Assembly: GCF_041260155.1 (NCBI RefSeq)
Contig: NC_091930.1
Coordinates: 23,531,237 to 23,595,236, forward strand
Source of the DNA: Ptychodera flava
Lineage: Eukaryota; Hemichordata; Enteropneusta; Ptychoderidae
Length of the DNA stretch: 64,000 bases
Reading direction: 5' to 3'
Both the position numbers and the translations under genes were made by a program. Below, piece after piece: positions 37,003 to 49,221 of this stretch. The notes below the pieces were generated by a model, which did no database searches, had not been told where the DNA came from, and was given only the letters and a program-made list of their open reading frames with translations. Each line of letters starts with the position of its first letter. The first letter of the stretch is position 1.

Positions 37003-38241
37003 TTCATATTTTAAATACATTAGTGCTTTTACCTGAGAACTGTTCCATTAATCAAACTTATGACACAATCAGTTGTATAATATGCAATCTACTAAAATAA
37101 ATACTTTGCATTTGAATTTCACATTATTGAGTTACTCAGTTATTCTACTCCCTGATGCATGCTGGATTTTTAATCATCAGAGTACCCGTAGTAGTACAAA
37201 GGCAAACTAAATGTTAGAGCTCTGACTGTTGTGCCAGCATCTTCCTGGAAACAAATATTTTTGTTCTTGCATGAATAAACAAATGAATGAAAAATAAAGT
37301 GATGTAACTTTGTCCCCATATCATGTCACTCGGTACATTAAATTGCACTCTACTTACATGCATGTTCTGTTTGCGTGCCTACACTACTAGTTGCTGATTG
37401 TATGGTCATGATTTCATTATCTTCTTTCCTTGCCACATCTGTACGTTGGATGCTATAATTAAAAATAATGCATACCATAGTAATGTTTCTCCATGAAAAT
37501 TTCTAAAGGTAAAAGTTTCAAATATAAAGAGATACATGTATGAGCTGTCAAAAGGAAATTAGTTTGTAATTTTTTATTAATTTTGTTCAGCAGTCTAGTT
37601 CTGTATCACCACATTTCATTGTTCTTCTTCTTACACAGTATGCTGAAATGCTAAGTAAATTCTAGTCCAACCTTGAACCCTGTTTTTCAACAGTAACAAT
37701 ATTGACAATAAAATATAGGCTGTCTTTAATCAGGCTTCAAAGATTTGTAGCAGAAACTGCAGTTTATCACAGGACAAAAAATACCCCCAAAAAACAAACA
37801 AACAAAACAAAAAACAACAACAATGACAACAAACGGAATACTGAAGACAGTGAACACTGGTGGAGCTTTAACACTGATCAACAGTGAACTCTCCTGCTTC
37901 CATTGCACAAAATGCCAAGAGGATTAACAATTATTTTACACCAAAACTTGAAATAAATCAAATGGGAGGGGGACACTATGAGAACAAAGTATGGAAATTA
38001 TGGCCATCATGTATTATATTCTCAAATCTTGTAATTCTTTTTTTCTGAAACGTAGCAACCACCTCACTTACCTCGTCTCATTCTGGAACAAACTGGCGAG
38101 GCACTTTCTTTTAGGCGGTAAATGATTACGTTTGGCAGATTGCGACCTCTTGGGTGGTAATCTTGTGGGTGTGTAGCTACTGCCATCAGCTGGTAATGGG
38201 TCGGGATATCCCTGCGTTGGCCCCTCGGCGACTGGAAAGTG
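34265..38241 (-). CDS. ISL2EU DDE transposase (broken)
   Basis: Exons: 38072-38241 (basic PPKRSQSAKRNHLPPKRKC), 37358-37452 (ends SVGTQTEHA) and 34265-35354, with phases matching at both joins. The last exon opens with a coiled coil (EISRLEQKLQEKDDIINEL), then LRDLAVSFQIG, the first Asp in VIVDCTELK, YKSNTTLKSLIG and SELFTGSISDVQI. Next come the second Asp in DAIMADKGF and the Glu in HRIHIEILIAKVKTF. All three DDE residues survive. Frame changes near 35155, 34610 and 34485 break it. A 5' exon might start at 38317 (MPKTAIM), but no THAP cysteines are visible. The YqaJ 3' exon lies inside its second intron. Confidence 0.8.
35428..36172. repeat. Nested MITE with hairpin ends, inside the ISL2EU element
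   Basis: The left end AAAAGACTCTCACATCTC... matches the complement of the right end AAAGGAATCTCACACCC..., both leading to GGGATAAGATTTCTC. Each end is itself a hairpin: 35430-35572 around ATGGACTAGGGATAAG, and 36030-36172 around CTTGGGATAAGATTTCTC. Non-coding. It lies in the YqaJ intron just before its last exon. Confidence 0.65.
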
Positions 38242-38454
38242 CTAATGAAGAAACAGGAACGTCAATCACATTTACAGGTAAAACAGTTACAACTGACATG
38301 ATGGCGGTCTTCGGCATTCAGTTAATCTTTATCAGCGTTCTCAAATGTCTGCATGACCTTGGAGTAAGAATTGTCACCAAATGAACCAGCTATCTCCCGT
38401 TTACAGATCGATACTCAAACAGGACGATCTGATGGGAGCAAGTTGAACTCGTGA

Positions 38455-38720
38455 TACAATTGATATTGCAATTTGGGATGTAAAATCGAAAGTGATATGA
38501 TATGTTGACGGATTAACGCTAAGTCGGCTTTGCTCGGCTTAGTTTAGTTTAACTGACCCGTTAATTAGTAGTTGGCCCATCTTTTTATCGCCCGATATTG
38601 CAATTAGGGATGTACAATGGAAAGTGATATGATATATTGACGGATAAACGGTAAGTCGGCTTTGCTCGGCTTAGTTTAGCTTAACTGACCTGCCAATTAG
38701 TAGTGGACGCATCTTTTATC
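38455..38720 (+). repeat. Tandem duplication (~130 bp x2) downstream of the signal-peptide exon of copy A
   Basis: Two units share TCGGCTTTGCTCGGCTTAG and AAAGTGATATGATAT. Receptor copy B has one unit at about 54240-54370, so the doubling happened after the gene duplication or one unit was lost in B. It is in the first intron. Confidence 0.8.
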
Positions 38721-38812
38721 TCCCGTTTGTCATCGATTGACGAACTGGAAGCTAATCATCATTCTTATGCACCTGTGAAATACGCTAAGCTGGCAACTGG
38801 CTTTACACTTAC

Positions 38813-38881
38813 CTGAGCATGGCAGATTGCCAGGATAGAGTACAATAATGTGAACACCGAGAGGACCGTCGTCTGAGCCAT
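38813..38881 (-). CDS. Copy A, signal-peptide exon
   Basis: Starts ATG at 38881 and encodes 23 residues, MAQTTVLSVFTLLYSILAIC plus HAQ, then a GTAAGTG donor. Hydrophobic core and small residue before the expected cleavage site (CHA-Q). The paralogous exon of copy B (54459-54527) has identical length and phase. Confidence 0.8.
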
Positions 38882-39520
38882 GAACACTTTGCTGTATTCA
38901 GATACAACTGAAAAAAAAAGAGATGACGGCTACATTAGTATGCTGGTGATTTTGCACGTTACAGAATCGGCTTATTTCAGAATTCCGCTTTATTTGTATG
39001 TGAAGAATGAATCAAGTCATAAATATACTCCATCAATTTCCAGAGTGTTTTACATCTGTAGCATTTGTCCTGCATTTTAACAATGTATTTATGTGAAATG
39101 TCGGAAAAGAACTTGAACTTATGTCTCGCTTCAGGCCATGAATTTGTCTATTGTACAGACAGATCTACACTGTTCTCTCTCCATCGTTTAAGAATGCACA
39201 CTCGTGAGAAAACTATCACATTCCTAGTGTGGAGTTCATAAGCACAAACACTATCAGTGGTAGGATAGAAATAGGGACGGGGAATGATAACAACTCCTTG
39301 GACCACTAAAAGACTGCGTTTGGCTTAAAGAATCCCCTAGATGATGACTGGATATCTTCGCGTATCCTACGAATTCAATAATTGATCACTAAAATAATTT
39401 TAATTAGCAACAAAGGGGTGATTTTTTCAAGATGGAAACGCCGACTTTCTACATAAATTTCACGCGAAAAATTACTTTTAAATCGGAATTTGACAACTCC
39501 AATAAGTTCCATCAAATGAA
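38882..39520 (-). promoter_or_regulatory. 5' flank of receptor copy A, shared with copy B
   Basis: Aligns with the 5' flank of copy B (54528-55020). Shared phrases include TTTCAGTTGTATCTGAATACA before the start codon and GATGGAAACGCCGACTTTCTA at ~39432/54965. This marks the probable promoter region. No TATA box can be assigned with confidence. Confidence 0.5.
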
Positions 39521-42198
39521 GAACTTAATTTTCTAGAATACCTAAATTTCTTACAATTTTTCCTTTTCCTGTGAAGATAATCGAATTCCTGTAGAAGATT
39601 TAGATTTTCTTCACAGCAAAACAGATCTTTGAATCAATCAATTTGAAGCTTATACCTTCGTCAAAATGATGCGAGTTTACGCTTCAGAATTATGCATTTG
39701 GGAATATGTGTCTGTTTTTAGGGTGGTCACTAATACATTATGGATGCAAATTCTCATGACTCGCATCTCACGTTATAAGAATTTACTACACAAAACAATT
39801 GTATAAATAACCAGTCGTACAATATACTGCTGTATTGAAGTCTTTTCACAATTGAGGCTAATAACATGGCAGCATTTAACTTCAACTAAATAGAATGAAA
39901 GCCAATAAAAGTCGACCGTGTGTAAATATACTATCGGTAACTGACATCAGCCTCAATGAATGGGAAATGTCCACTACACCAACCAATAATTTTATTTCGC
40001 ACTTTGCACAATATACGCACATATATTGTAGTTACGATCCTTTCGATCGAGATCATTGCTTGTATATTGCATGCAGTTTCAAAACCGCAGAGCCCACTAT
40101 ACTTTGTTTTTTGAAATGGAGTAAGATTGGCTGCGACGTCAGTAAAATATTTTAATATTAATATGAAGGGATACGTTACCATTGATTTGCCAGAGCATTA
40201 CTAGGGTGCTAGTGATCGGACGCAGCAGATAGCAAACAATATCATAATCAGTTTGGAAGTATTCCTATTTAGCAGACCAGACGCGAGGAAGAAGTCACAG
40301 TTGCTAGTCCGGTTAGAGAGAAGAGAGTGAGAGAGGGGTAACGTGGAAGAATTACTTGGGAATCTTCTGGAGAGTTCAACGAACGTTACATGTAACTAAG
40401 CAAATAACATCATGAAACAGTATGCTCATTGTTACAACATTATGGAATAACGTCGTATAACGTATAGTAAAAACTTATGTCGACATGGCGCTTCGTGAAA
40501 GGAGCAGTAGCCATAAATATTTCTCAAAACATTTGTGAGCTCGTCATTGTCTTCTTCATGTTTTAAAACCGTGGTTTTACTATACTTTAATACAATGACG
40601 AACTCACAATAGGTTTGAGAAATATTTAAGACGTCCCACACCTACATGTTTTACGTAGCATGGCAAAATTAACGTCGGAATTCCAGATTTTTCTTTCAGC
40701 AAAAACAATGATTAAGGCGTTATGAGAGGTGAGGAAGAATGCATGACACGCAGATATCTTAATGTGCCAAAGAATAAAAAATGTTTTTGATAATTGACAA
40801 ATCGAAAGTGTTTAACATCTGATAGCAAAACGTCCCATTTATCATGTTATTCCCGCGTAGTTTACTTCATCACTGACCGTCTTTTTCTAATTTTGTATTT
40901 AGGGTACTCTTGAAGTCCAAATAAAAAAGTTGGTACGTATACCATGTCAATGAAATTAAGCAAATAAGATTGGTACAGTCTTTCAGTGCAACAGATAAAA
41001 TATGCAGCTTGACAGCAACGCGAGGTCACAAACAGGAGAATGAACAGTCTCGGGGCCATGCTGCTTTGAACTCCCTTAATGTAAGTTCATCATTTAAAAG
41101 AAATGTGATTGCACTAATGCGATATTAGCCATTGTATTATCTATTGGGCGGTGTTAAAAAGCAAAAAAAAAGGAAGGTGGAAAAGGAAAATATATTTGCA
41201 TTAACAAAGAGCACATAATAGCTGACTCCGGTTTACTGTTTGCGAACTACGTCACGCTCAGCAAACAGTAGAGTTTCAAAAGCGCCAAGCGTACAAGGAA
41301 TCCATAGAAAGTGAGGTCAGTGAGGGTCATACATTTCAGTGCGTAGTAGTATGGGGTGAAAGATGTCAATAGAATTGGAAGGGTCATTTAGTGTTTCTAA
41401 AGAAGATGGTGGAAAGTGAGTAACGTCACTCTACAAAAATAACTTCCTCATGACGTCTTCAAACTGCGCGATAAATGCAAGGTCTGTACAGTTAAATATT
41501 TCCACTTTTTCCGGGTTCATTCCTGGTTACAACAGCTTCAACTTTGGTGGAAATAATACATAGTTTAGATATATATAGTTTAATAAGTTTATCGAATAAG
41601 TTTCGTTAACACCGTTTTTTTGAGAATACAGAGACCAAATTAGTAGATAGAATTGTTCAATCTTGAGTTCGTCTGTTTTTGTTTTTCAAAAGTAAGTCAT
41701 TACATTATAGTGGCTTCTTTGGGTCTTTCGAATATCTTGCTGCTAAATTTACGAAGTAACGAAGTAAAGGAAGAGAACCATAAGGCTGCATTAACAAACG
41801 TATGATTAGATTGTACCTTAAATATGAAAGAATGCTAAACGTTCATGGGCAAATTGCAGGGTGAAAATTTGGAAAACAGCACGAAAGAATCTGTAGAATT
41901 ACAGTTGTTTACTATATCGTGAGACAGTGGCTGTCGAGATATGTATAGACCATAACCGTCGATGATGTTCGTATGAACATATGCAGTCACTGATACTAGT
42001 ATCATGCAAACCGTGGATCAACTCACCTTACTAGTCGTCTGCTGCCAAAGGCTTGTGTCGAATGAACTGTGAAAAAGGACAAGATTAACGAGGTGTGATG
42101 TTTGAAAAGGTGGGGGATTCCTTGACGACGGACCGGAACTGCTGATAATGTGTGAAAACGAAAGAATGATCGGCAAATACGCAAGGGGCGTTGTTCAT
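39521..42198. other. No firm gene; hairpin at 40517-40628
   Basis: A hairpin with ~36 bp arms (AAATATTTCTCAAAAC... against ...TTTGAGAAATATTT) lies at 40517-40628. Otherwise no exon is supported apart from the weak 40862-41059 candidate. Confidence 0.45.
40862..41059 (-). CDS. Hypothetical small protein with signal-like N-terminus
   Basis: 65 codons from ATG at 41059. The start MAPRLFILLFVTSRCCQAA has the shape of a signal peptide. The rest is short, has CC, and ends in a basic RKRRSVMK. No homologue is recognised and no splice sites were fixed. It could be a chance frame or a lone first exon. Confidence 0.2.
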   Translation of the reverse strand: MAPRLFILLFVTSRCCQAAYFICCTERLYQSYLLNFIDMVYVPTFLFGLQEYPKYKIRKRRSVMK

Positions 42199-42289
42199 GT
42201 GAGGGTTACTTTCGCCTAAAATTAGTTCAGCATGCATCTGCATATATGTGAGGGTTATTTTCGCCTAAAATTAGTTCAGCATGCATCTT
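42199..42289 (+). repeat. 48-bp tandem duplication
   Basis: Two almost identical units containing CGCCTAAAATTAGTTCAGCA. The near identity suggests a recent event. Confidence 0.9.
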
Positions 42290-42527
42290 CCTCAGCAGCA
42301 GACGAGCGATCGAGTGCAGCTTTTACACAAGCATGCAAATGGGCTACACTGCATGGTTTGCGGAGTAGAAGTTTGACTGTTGTTAAACATCACAGAAGTT
42401 ATCGAGTTTGACAAAAAAAAAACCTATTTTGGACTATTGTATATGTATTTGACTGATATTCAGTGTATGCCTAATGGTTTCATAAGCGCAGATTTCAGAA
42501 ACTTTGACTCAGCCAGAATGGAGTTGA

Positions 42528-43443
42528 GGGGGCACTGCACCCAACGCGGCGTATTTCGCTCAAAAAACACCTTTTTGAATATATCCATTCAATTTTAATT
42601 CATTTGTTATCCCAAGATAAAAATAATGGTGGGTTCACCTTTAAGCTTGTCAAGCAGTCGTAAGCGGTGTGATAAAGGAGTGTTAATTTATGCAAATGTA
42701 TGTAAATCACCCGGTTTCCTGGCTTCTTCTTCCTACTAATTTCAAAGTTTCAAAGAATTCAACTTCACTCTAGCTGGGTCAAATTTTCTGAAATTTTCAC
42801 ATTACATTCTTAAAATGCTATATAGATAACGACCATTGTGTTTGGCAATAAACTTCTAAGGTTTTGAATAAGAGGCATTTTAATTTTGCCTATTTAATCA
42901 CTATAGGATAGGTAATGCAAAATAAAATGGTAGTTTTTCTTCATATACTCTTCTTTCAAGTGATAATATTACATTTCAAAACAATATTGTCAAGTGTTTA
43001 ACTTAAATAAATTGTTATCATTAATACCAAAATTGAGGTTTTTTTAACCCAAATATACACCCACTTCATCCTTTGAGTAAACTACTGCTACCATACTAAA
43101 CTTTAGAGTCTCTGCTTTTTGAAAATATATAGTATGAGGGTTTTCCTTGTCATCTTTGATGGGAAATAATGCTTTGAAAAAACTATGTAGGCAACATGCA
43201 GCGCAACCTTAAATTCTTTGGAAATTTTGAAACTGTGAGGAAAAAGAAGCCGGGAAAATGGTTGATTGGTATACATTTGCATAAATTAACACTTCTTTAT
43301 CACGCCATTCACGACTGCTTGACAAGGGAAAAGGTGAACTCAACCAATATTTTAATCTTGGGTTCACAAATTAATTAAATTCAATGAATATTTGCGAAAA
43401 GGTGATTTTGAGCAAAATACGCTGTGTTCGGTGCAGGACTCCC
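42528..43443. repeat. Long-armed MITE, copy 1
   Basis: Arms of ~240 bp (42528-42765 and 43205-43443) are inverted copies with moderate divergence; the outer end reads CACTGCACCCAACGCGGCG. The ~440 bp centre is AT-rich and non-coding. A second copy of its left arm and centre lies at 55995-56480. Confidence 0.8.
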
Positions 43444-44610
43444 TAAACAGTGGGTTTTCCTTAATTCAATTAAACACGGAAAACATTTTCCATCACACTT
43501 ACAAAATATTTCCGTTAGTTTAGAAGAGAGTAGCATATTCTAAGGGATCTGTGACTTTCCTCAGCTATGATAGCTGTTTGACTAGCTTGTCCACTTAAGT
43601 GCATATAAAATTCACTTGACTAACTGTAACAATGCCTGCGTAACTAAACTTCCAGTATATACTCTTATTTTAGGCGAAATTCATTTTTCATTTGCTATTT
43701 CTCCAGGCTAGAACAAAAAAAAAAAATCAGATTTGACATCTTTAATAAGTCAAGGTGCTAAAGAGCAGATTAAGACATGTATAGAGAATTGCCTGTGCCG
43801 ATGCTCAATTTTTATTATACATTGTTATCCTAATAAATAATGTATGTCTACACTCAGACGCGTCGATTTAGCACTCATACTACAGTTACAAACTACAACG
43901 GTTAAATTGTACCAAAATGTCGTAACTCTTGAAGAGAATACGTTTAACAGATGTGTCTTCTCGTTTACAGCGAAGATAATTGTTTGCATGCAACAAGAAA
44001 TATAAATCAATATGTAAAACCGTGTTACACCGATATTCCCTTATAAGAGAAGTATCTGTTGAGCTAGAGACAAAAATTTGAAAACGCTTTCTCTAAGGCA
44101 AAGTGAATTTCATGTTTATATCACGATCATTTGCGAGATAAAAAAAACAGCAATCTGTTAACAGTGTGAATGATCTTTGACAATGAAATGTACTTGTACA
44201 ATTTGAAGTTTCACTATAGGTTTAAATAAATTTTCTATTGAAATACATAATTTCTTATTACTAGAACATAATTAAGATTCTCATTAACACGACTGGAACT
44301 AATTTGGGATAATTGAATTTTGATATTTTTCAAATTTCTCAAAAGTGTTAGGTGCCATATAGCTGAATGATGCAATATAACTAATTGGTCATAAAAACAA
44401 GTGTGTAACTTTAAATGAAAAGCAGATGAGCTTACATTTACAGGTTAAAATGACCTTACTTTCCCATTCACATTATCCAAAATTAGTTCCGATCGTGTTC
44501 ATTGACTAAATCGGTAAATGTACTTATCGATGACCTGCCTAAGACATTTTATAGGTCAAGTATTATAATTATTAGTAAAAAATATGAGAAATGTTTTTTA
44601 GAAATGTGTA
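43444..44610. other. No gene recognised
   Basis: AT-rich sequence without supported exon or repeat. Confidence 0.45.
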
Positions 44611-44811
44611 GTTATAGAAAATAAGTCAATACTTTTTGATTTACAACAAAACTTTGACCTCCTGGTGAATTAATAAAAGCTATGTTGTGAAGATTCTTTC
44701 TGAAATTAGAAATTGACGTTTCTCTCCCTATGCTACAACTGTCATGCTCGTAGTAAGGGAAATCACGAGCTGAGGTACCAGTCTGGATCATAATGCTTTC
44801 AGTAACTGGAG
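44611..44811 (-). other. 3' block of receptor copy B, possible tail exon
   Basis: After an AG at 44812 a frame stays open to a stop near 44612 and includes ARDFPYYEHDSCSIGRE. Part of it (about 44690-44750) is paralogous to 25815-25950 of copy A. Its open phase (1) does not match copy B's juxtamembrane exon (phase 0), so direct splicing would be out of frame. It may be 3' flank rather than coding. Confidence 0.35.
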
Positions 44812-46158
44812 CTGGCACACCAAGATTTAGACTTTAACACAACCTTATACCTTATAGCAAGATGGCGACCGTGTTGTGTACCGTCTCAGCTCTGATCAGT
44901 AATATCTTTAGGCTAAGTTCTCTACAAAGCTAAATGCGTCTCTAGACTTGTTCTCATACAACGTCTGCAAAACAATTTAAAAGTATCACACTATCTCTTA
45001 TCTTCTTCTCGTAATATCTGAGTCAATGACCTTCATACGCCTTTTTCACGAGTGGGACGCTCGAGGTAAAATCATTACAAGGAAAGAGCGTTACACTCTC
45101 CCACCTTTTTAATAACCAGCGTCTTCACTGATCAACGCGAGGGATGGAGCATCGCAATAGCCGAAAATTGCGATCTACTTAAAATAAAACAAAATCAGAT
45201 TACTTGTGAGGCAGTGTGGTTAAAATACGCATAGATCACGCACTTTACAAGTTAGCATGTTGTGCTATCAATCGTTTACCTTGAAAATTACAGACAAACA
45301 CTTACGCATCTAAATACTTACAGATATACTAATAAAATCACTAAATATACATCCAATTACAAACTCCAAGTTCAACTACTCTAAATAAATTAAAGAAAAT
45401 GTACTGAAAATCATTTGAAAATGTCATATATCAGTCATAATTTTCTTTAACTTGTTTGAAAGGTGAGTGAACTGGAAGGTGGTCGACATTGAGAAGGATG
45501 ACGTAATATTGACCGATGTATTCTGGTATCACCCTCAACGTCTTAGGGTAACCATAACAACGACCGATAGGCACCACTGGACTGCAGCCAATAGAAACTT
45601 TTGTGCCAAAATGCAGGGCTCTTTCTATCTCAAAAAACTTCATCAAAAACAAAACAAAACAACAAAAGCAAAATATCGACACAAAAACATCATCAAAAAA
45701 ACTTCAAAGACTCCAACAATATAGAGGATACACCTAAATATCGCTACATCTCCTAATCTTAATTCCTCGGGCCATTCGGTCAAATCTAAGGATTATTGTA
45801 TCACTTACAGACCATACTGGCATTTTAGCCAACTGAGGAGACAAACAACAAAACACCAAAAACCCTGTACGCGTACCTCATCATCTACAAAAACATGCAA
45901 CTTCAACACTTCATCAAAAAAAAATAACTAAACAACACTTTAAAGGCAGAAAAATAAAGGATGATTTTGAAATTTACCAGAAAATTTACCAAGAACAAAA
46001 AGTCATGCTGCATTATTTTTGTTGCTGTCTCACTTTACGGATGGTCGTTTTCCGAAATTCTGCTTCTTATCATTGTCAGTTCATTCGTCACGTAATCAGT
46101 CCGTATATTCCAAAGCCGACGAGAAGGTGAACCACAAGCATCGCTGGTTTTGGTTTAC
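44812..46158. other. Gap in copy B where the kinase exons should lie
   Basis: Only 1.3 kb separates the juxtamembrane exon from the 3' block, against 4.5 kb in copy A. None of the kinase motifs seen in copy A was found here on the minus strand. An 83-codon minus frame at 45431-45682 (includes GRCYGYPKTLRVIPEYIG) is unrecognised and may be repeat-derived. Confidence 0.55.
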
Positions 46159-46197
46159 CTCTCTGGGGTCCATTGTTGAGTGCTTTGCGCAATTAAC
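46159..46197 (-). CDS. Copy B, juxtamembrane exon (39 nt)
   Basis: Encodes VNCAKHSTMDPRE, phase 0 on both sides, with a GTAAAC donor. Paralogue of 30487-30525. Confidence 0.7.
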
Positions 46198-48200
46198 CTT
46201 GCGTTAAGAATAAAATAAAGATACAAGGATACCAAGTTAATGAGTTGATGGTACGTTCACTTAGTCTATAGATGATTTGCTTACATGAATGTTTAAATGG
46301 AGGTTTTACAGTAACTAATAATGGTAATAAGAAGGGATTAAAGTGAACCGACTTCGTAAGTGGATATAAGTGGACCTACACTCTTTCGGCATTAGCAACC
46401 TACCTTTTCTTGTAGTTGTCTTTTCCGATAAAAGTTAGATATCAAAATCCCTGCAAACGCTGCTATCAGAACTAAGACAACTAGTGACACTACAAGTACA
46501 ATGTTACCAGTGTTTGAAGGCGACGGGGGAACTATAATGAAAGAAAAAAAATTATAAACTAATGGACGTGAGCCATAAACATAGCTTCAACTTTATCCGT
46601 TTTCAGCCTCTAAACTATATAGAGAGAGACAAACTCTGGCAGACAGACACATACTAGTGAGAGTGTATTAACTAAATGAAATAACATGAAGAACAACGCA
46701 TTATAGAGAAGTGCTGTAATGTTGTAGCTTGCATCAAGGGTGGCCAAAAATCTTCTGTGGTCAGCTCCATCAGGGCACCCGCCAGGTACGCTTTTCAATG
46801 TTGTATTATATAATAAAGTAATAACTGTAACCGTAGCCGTTTTACAGTCAATATTACGTGCATCAGAAGTAAATGGTGAAATTGTGCATCATTCAATGTT
46901 GTCAAAGCATATATTCGTATTATCTTGCATATTTCAATATTTTTACCATTCTTTTCTGATAATCCATTTGTGGGGGCTCATTTTATAGTTTTTGGATCAC
47001 GAAAAAGTTTCACCATCCATGGTGTTAGTTTTTCGATAATGTTATTTTCCTCACAGAGTTAACAAGATGTTGCAGTCATATTGAATTTCAAATATCGGCA
47101 AATGTTCGGACGTTTTTTCGCTAGTATTAAAATTTACACGGTGACTCTAATTTTTTATTCTGGATTTGTCAAGGAAACGGGTGTTGAGGTGTTTTGGGAA
47201 AGTTTCAGCAAAAGTTCAGGTCTTTTAATTTCGAGGCACTTACTACCTTACCAGTTGTCATCGTCGATTTGTGAAAGATTTGCCCGATTGTACTATTGTT
47301 TTCTGAAAAGAAGCAAAGGCATAATTTTAAGAATTAGGAATCTCGCATATTGAAGAAGGGAATATACTACAGCAACAGACGAGTGGTGAATTAGCCAATA
47401 GTATGATTCAGATATCAGAGCTTGTAGAGGTCGGTGGGTCAAGATGTCAGTACAGTTAAACAACCCTGAAGCCAGACCAACCCTGCTTTATTAGAACAAT
47501 ATATAGAGGAAAATTGTCTCCTTTCCAGTTACCTGATTGGTTTCTGTTCACCATAATAGCTCGTACACTATCAGTATATACTCTGAACTTCATAGAAGCA
47601 TCCTGGTTTCGTCTAGTTGCGGCCTCTGTGAAGGCCGTAATCACCTCGTCTTCGGTAAGCTCGGTGTCCTTGGAGAAGGCGACTGTAATCTTCACGACCA
47701 TCGCACTCTCACTGCCATCCGCTTTGCTGTGAATTCGATTTAAATGAGACACAATTTTAATTGTGATGTATTCTAGCTTATTGTGTCAGACACGTGTTTC
47801 ATTTGCATTATATCAAATTTATAAAATCTGTCGTGCGATTGGAAGAATAACAAAGCTCTTCACAAGTAGTTGTCTGTCATTAAAGCAGCTATTGCTAACA
47901 ACATCACAAGTCATTGGTAATAGTGACATTATTTGAGGTTTGATTTCAACCATATTGTTTCTGTACCTGTCTTATTACTTATATAATTCACGACTCTATC
48001 TATACAGACAAAGCTAAGACAAGACTGAGATTTTACCTCAACAGAGGGCGCTCTATGCAGTCGATCACATTAGCGACAGACGAGGCGTTCAAAATTCCAT
48101 AAATCTGGGGAAAAAGAAACGGTTTACGCTTTTACGTGTATTCATATTCAAAGTCTGCCGCTTAAAACAAAGATAATTCAGAGAGAGGTATTCACACAAA

Positions 48201-48260
<60 letters not shown>

Positions 48261-49189
48261 GACATCGTCTCCTCCGATTGTGTTAGCACTATATTTATTG
48301 TTCGGTGCACTTGCATACATTATTACATGCCTCGAGGAGAATGCAAATCAGTGCATTGATTTGAATAGGAACATCCGGGATGTTAGCGGGCCAGTGAACG
48401 ATGTACTGACCGGTTTCCATGGTTACCCGGGCCAGTGAAGCCTTTCGATGTTTTCGACGTCAAAGTAGACGCTTAACGCTAGATGTAAAATATCCATGCG
48501 CGCACTGCTATTTTGACTTTCGTTAAAATCTATTTGATCCCGGTGGATACTGGTAAAATTATTTGAAAATGCCCTGCTTGTAGCTAAATGTCATATAGCA
48601 TTCACTGTGAAGAGTACCAGGCGCCAAATGTAAAATAATTATTTTACACATTAGAAGAACATATTCATACGAAAAGGGTGTATTTGCATGCATTTATCAA
48701 TAAAAAACTACTATAGCATAAGTATAAATAAATCAATACAGACATAAGTAAATACATATATGAGTGAAAAAACATACATATATGTGAACCAATTCACACA
48801 GACCTATGAAGACAGACATATACATACATACGTGCATACGTACGTGCATACATACATACATACGTACGTGCATACATACATACATACATACATACATACA
48901 TACATACATACATACATACATACATACATACATACATACATGCACTCACGCACGCACGCACATACATACATACATACATACATACATACATACATACATA
49001 CATACATACATACATACATACATACATACATACATACATACATACACAAGCCCATATGCACTCATGCACGCACGCACGCACATACATACATACATACATA
49101 CATAGCCCATATGCACTCATGCACGCACGCACGCACATACACACAAACCCACACACTCATATACATACATACATACATACATACATACA

Positions 49190-49221
<32 letters not shown>

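Larger units (their letters stand above)
31626..38403. mobile_element. ISL2EU DNA transposon (YqaJ nuclease + DDE transposase), decayed
   Basis: A 6.8 kb block lies between the points where similarity to receptor copy B stops (~31625) and resumes (~38404). It carries the two proteins known from ISL2EU elements: a YqaJ-like nuclease with a SWIM zinc finger (plus) and a DDE_Tnp_4-type transposase (minus). Both have frameshifts. Matching terminal inverted repeats were not found. A 10-bp-arm hairpin at 31683-31705 (CCCACAAGCT/AGCTTGTGGG) lies near the left edge. The right end seems truncated, since no THAP zinc finger is readable there. Confidence 0.75.
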
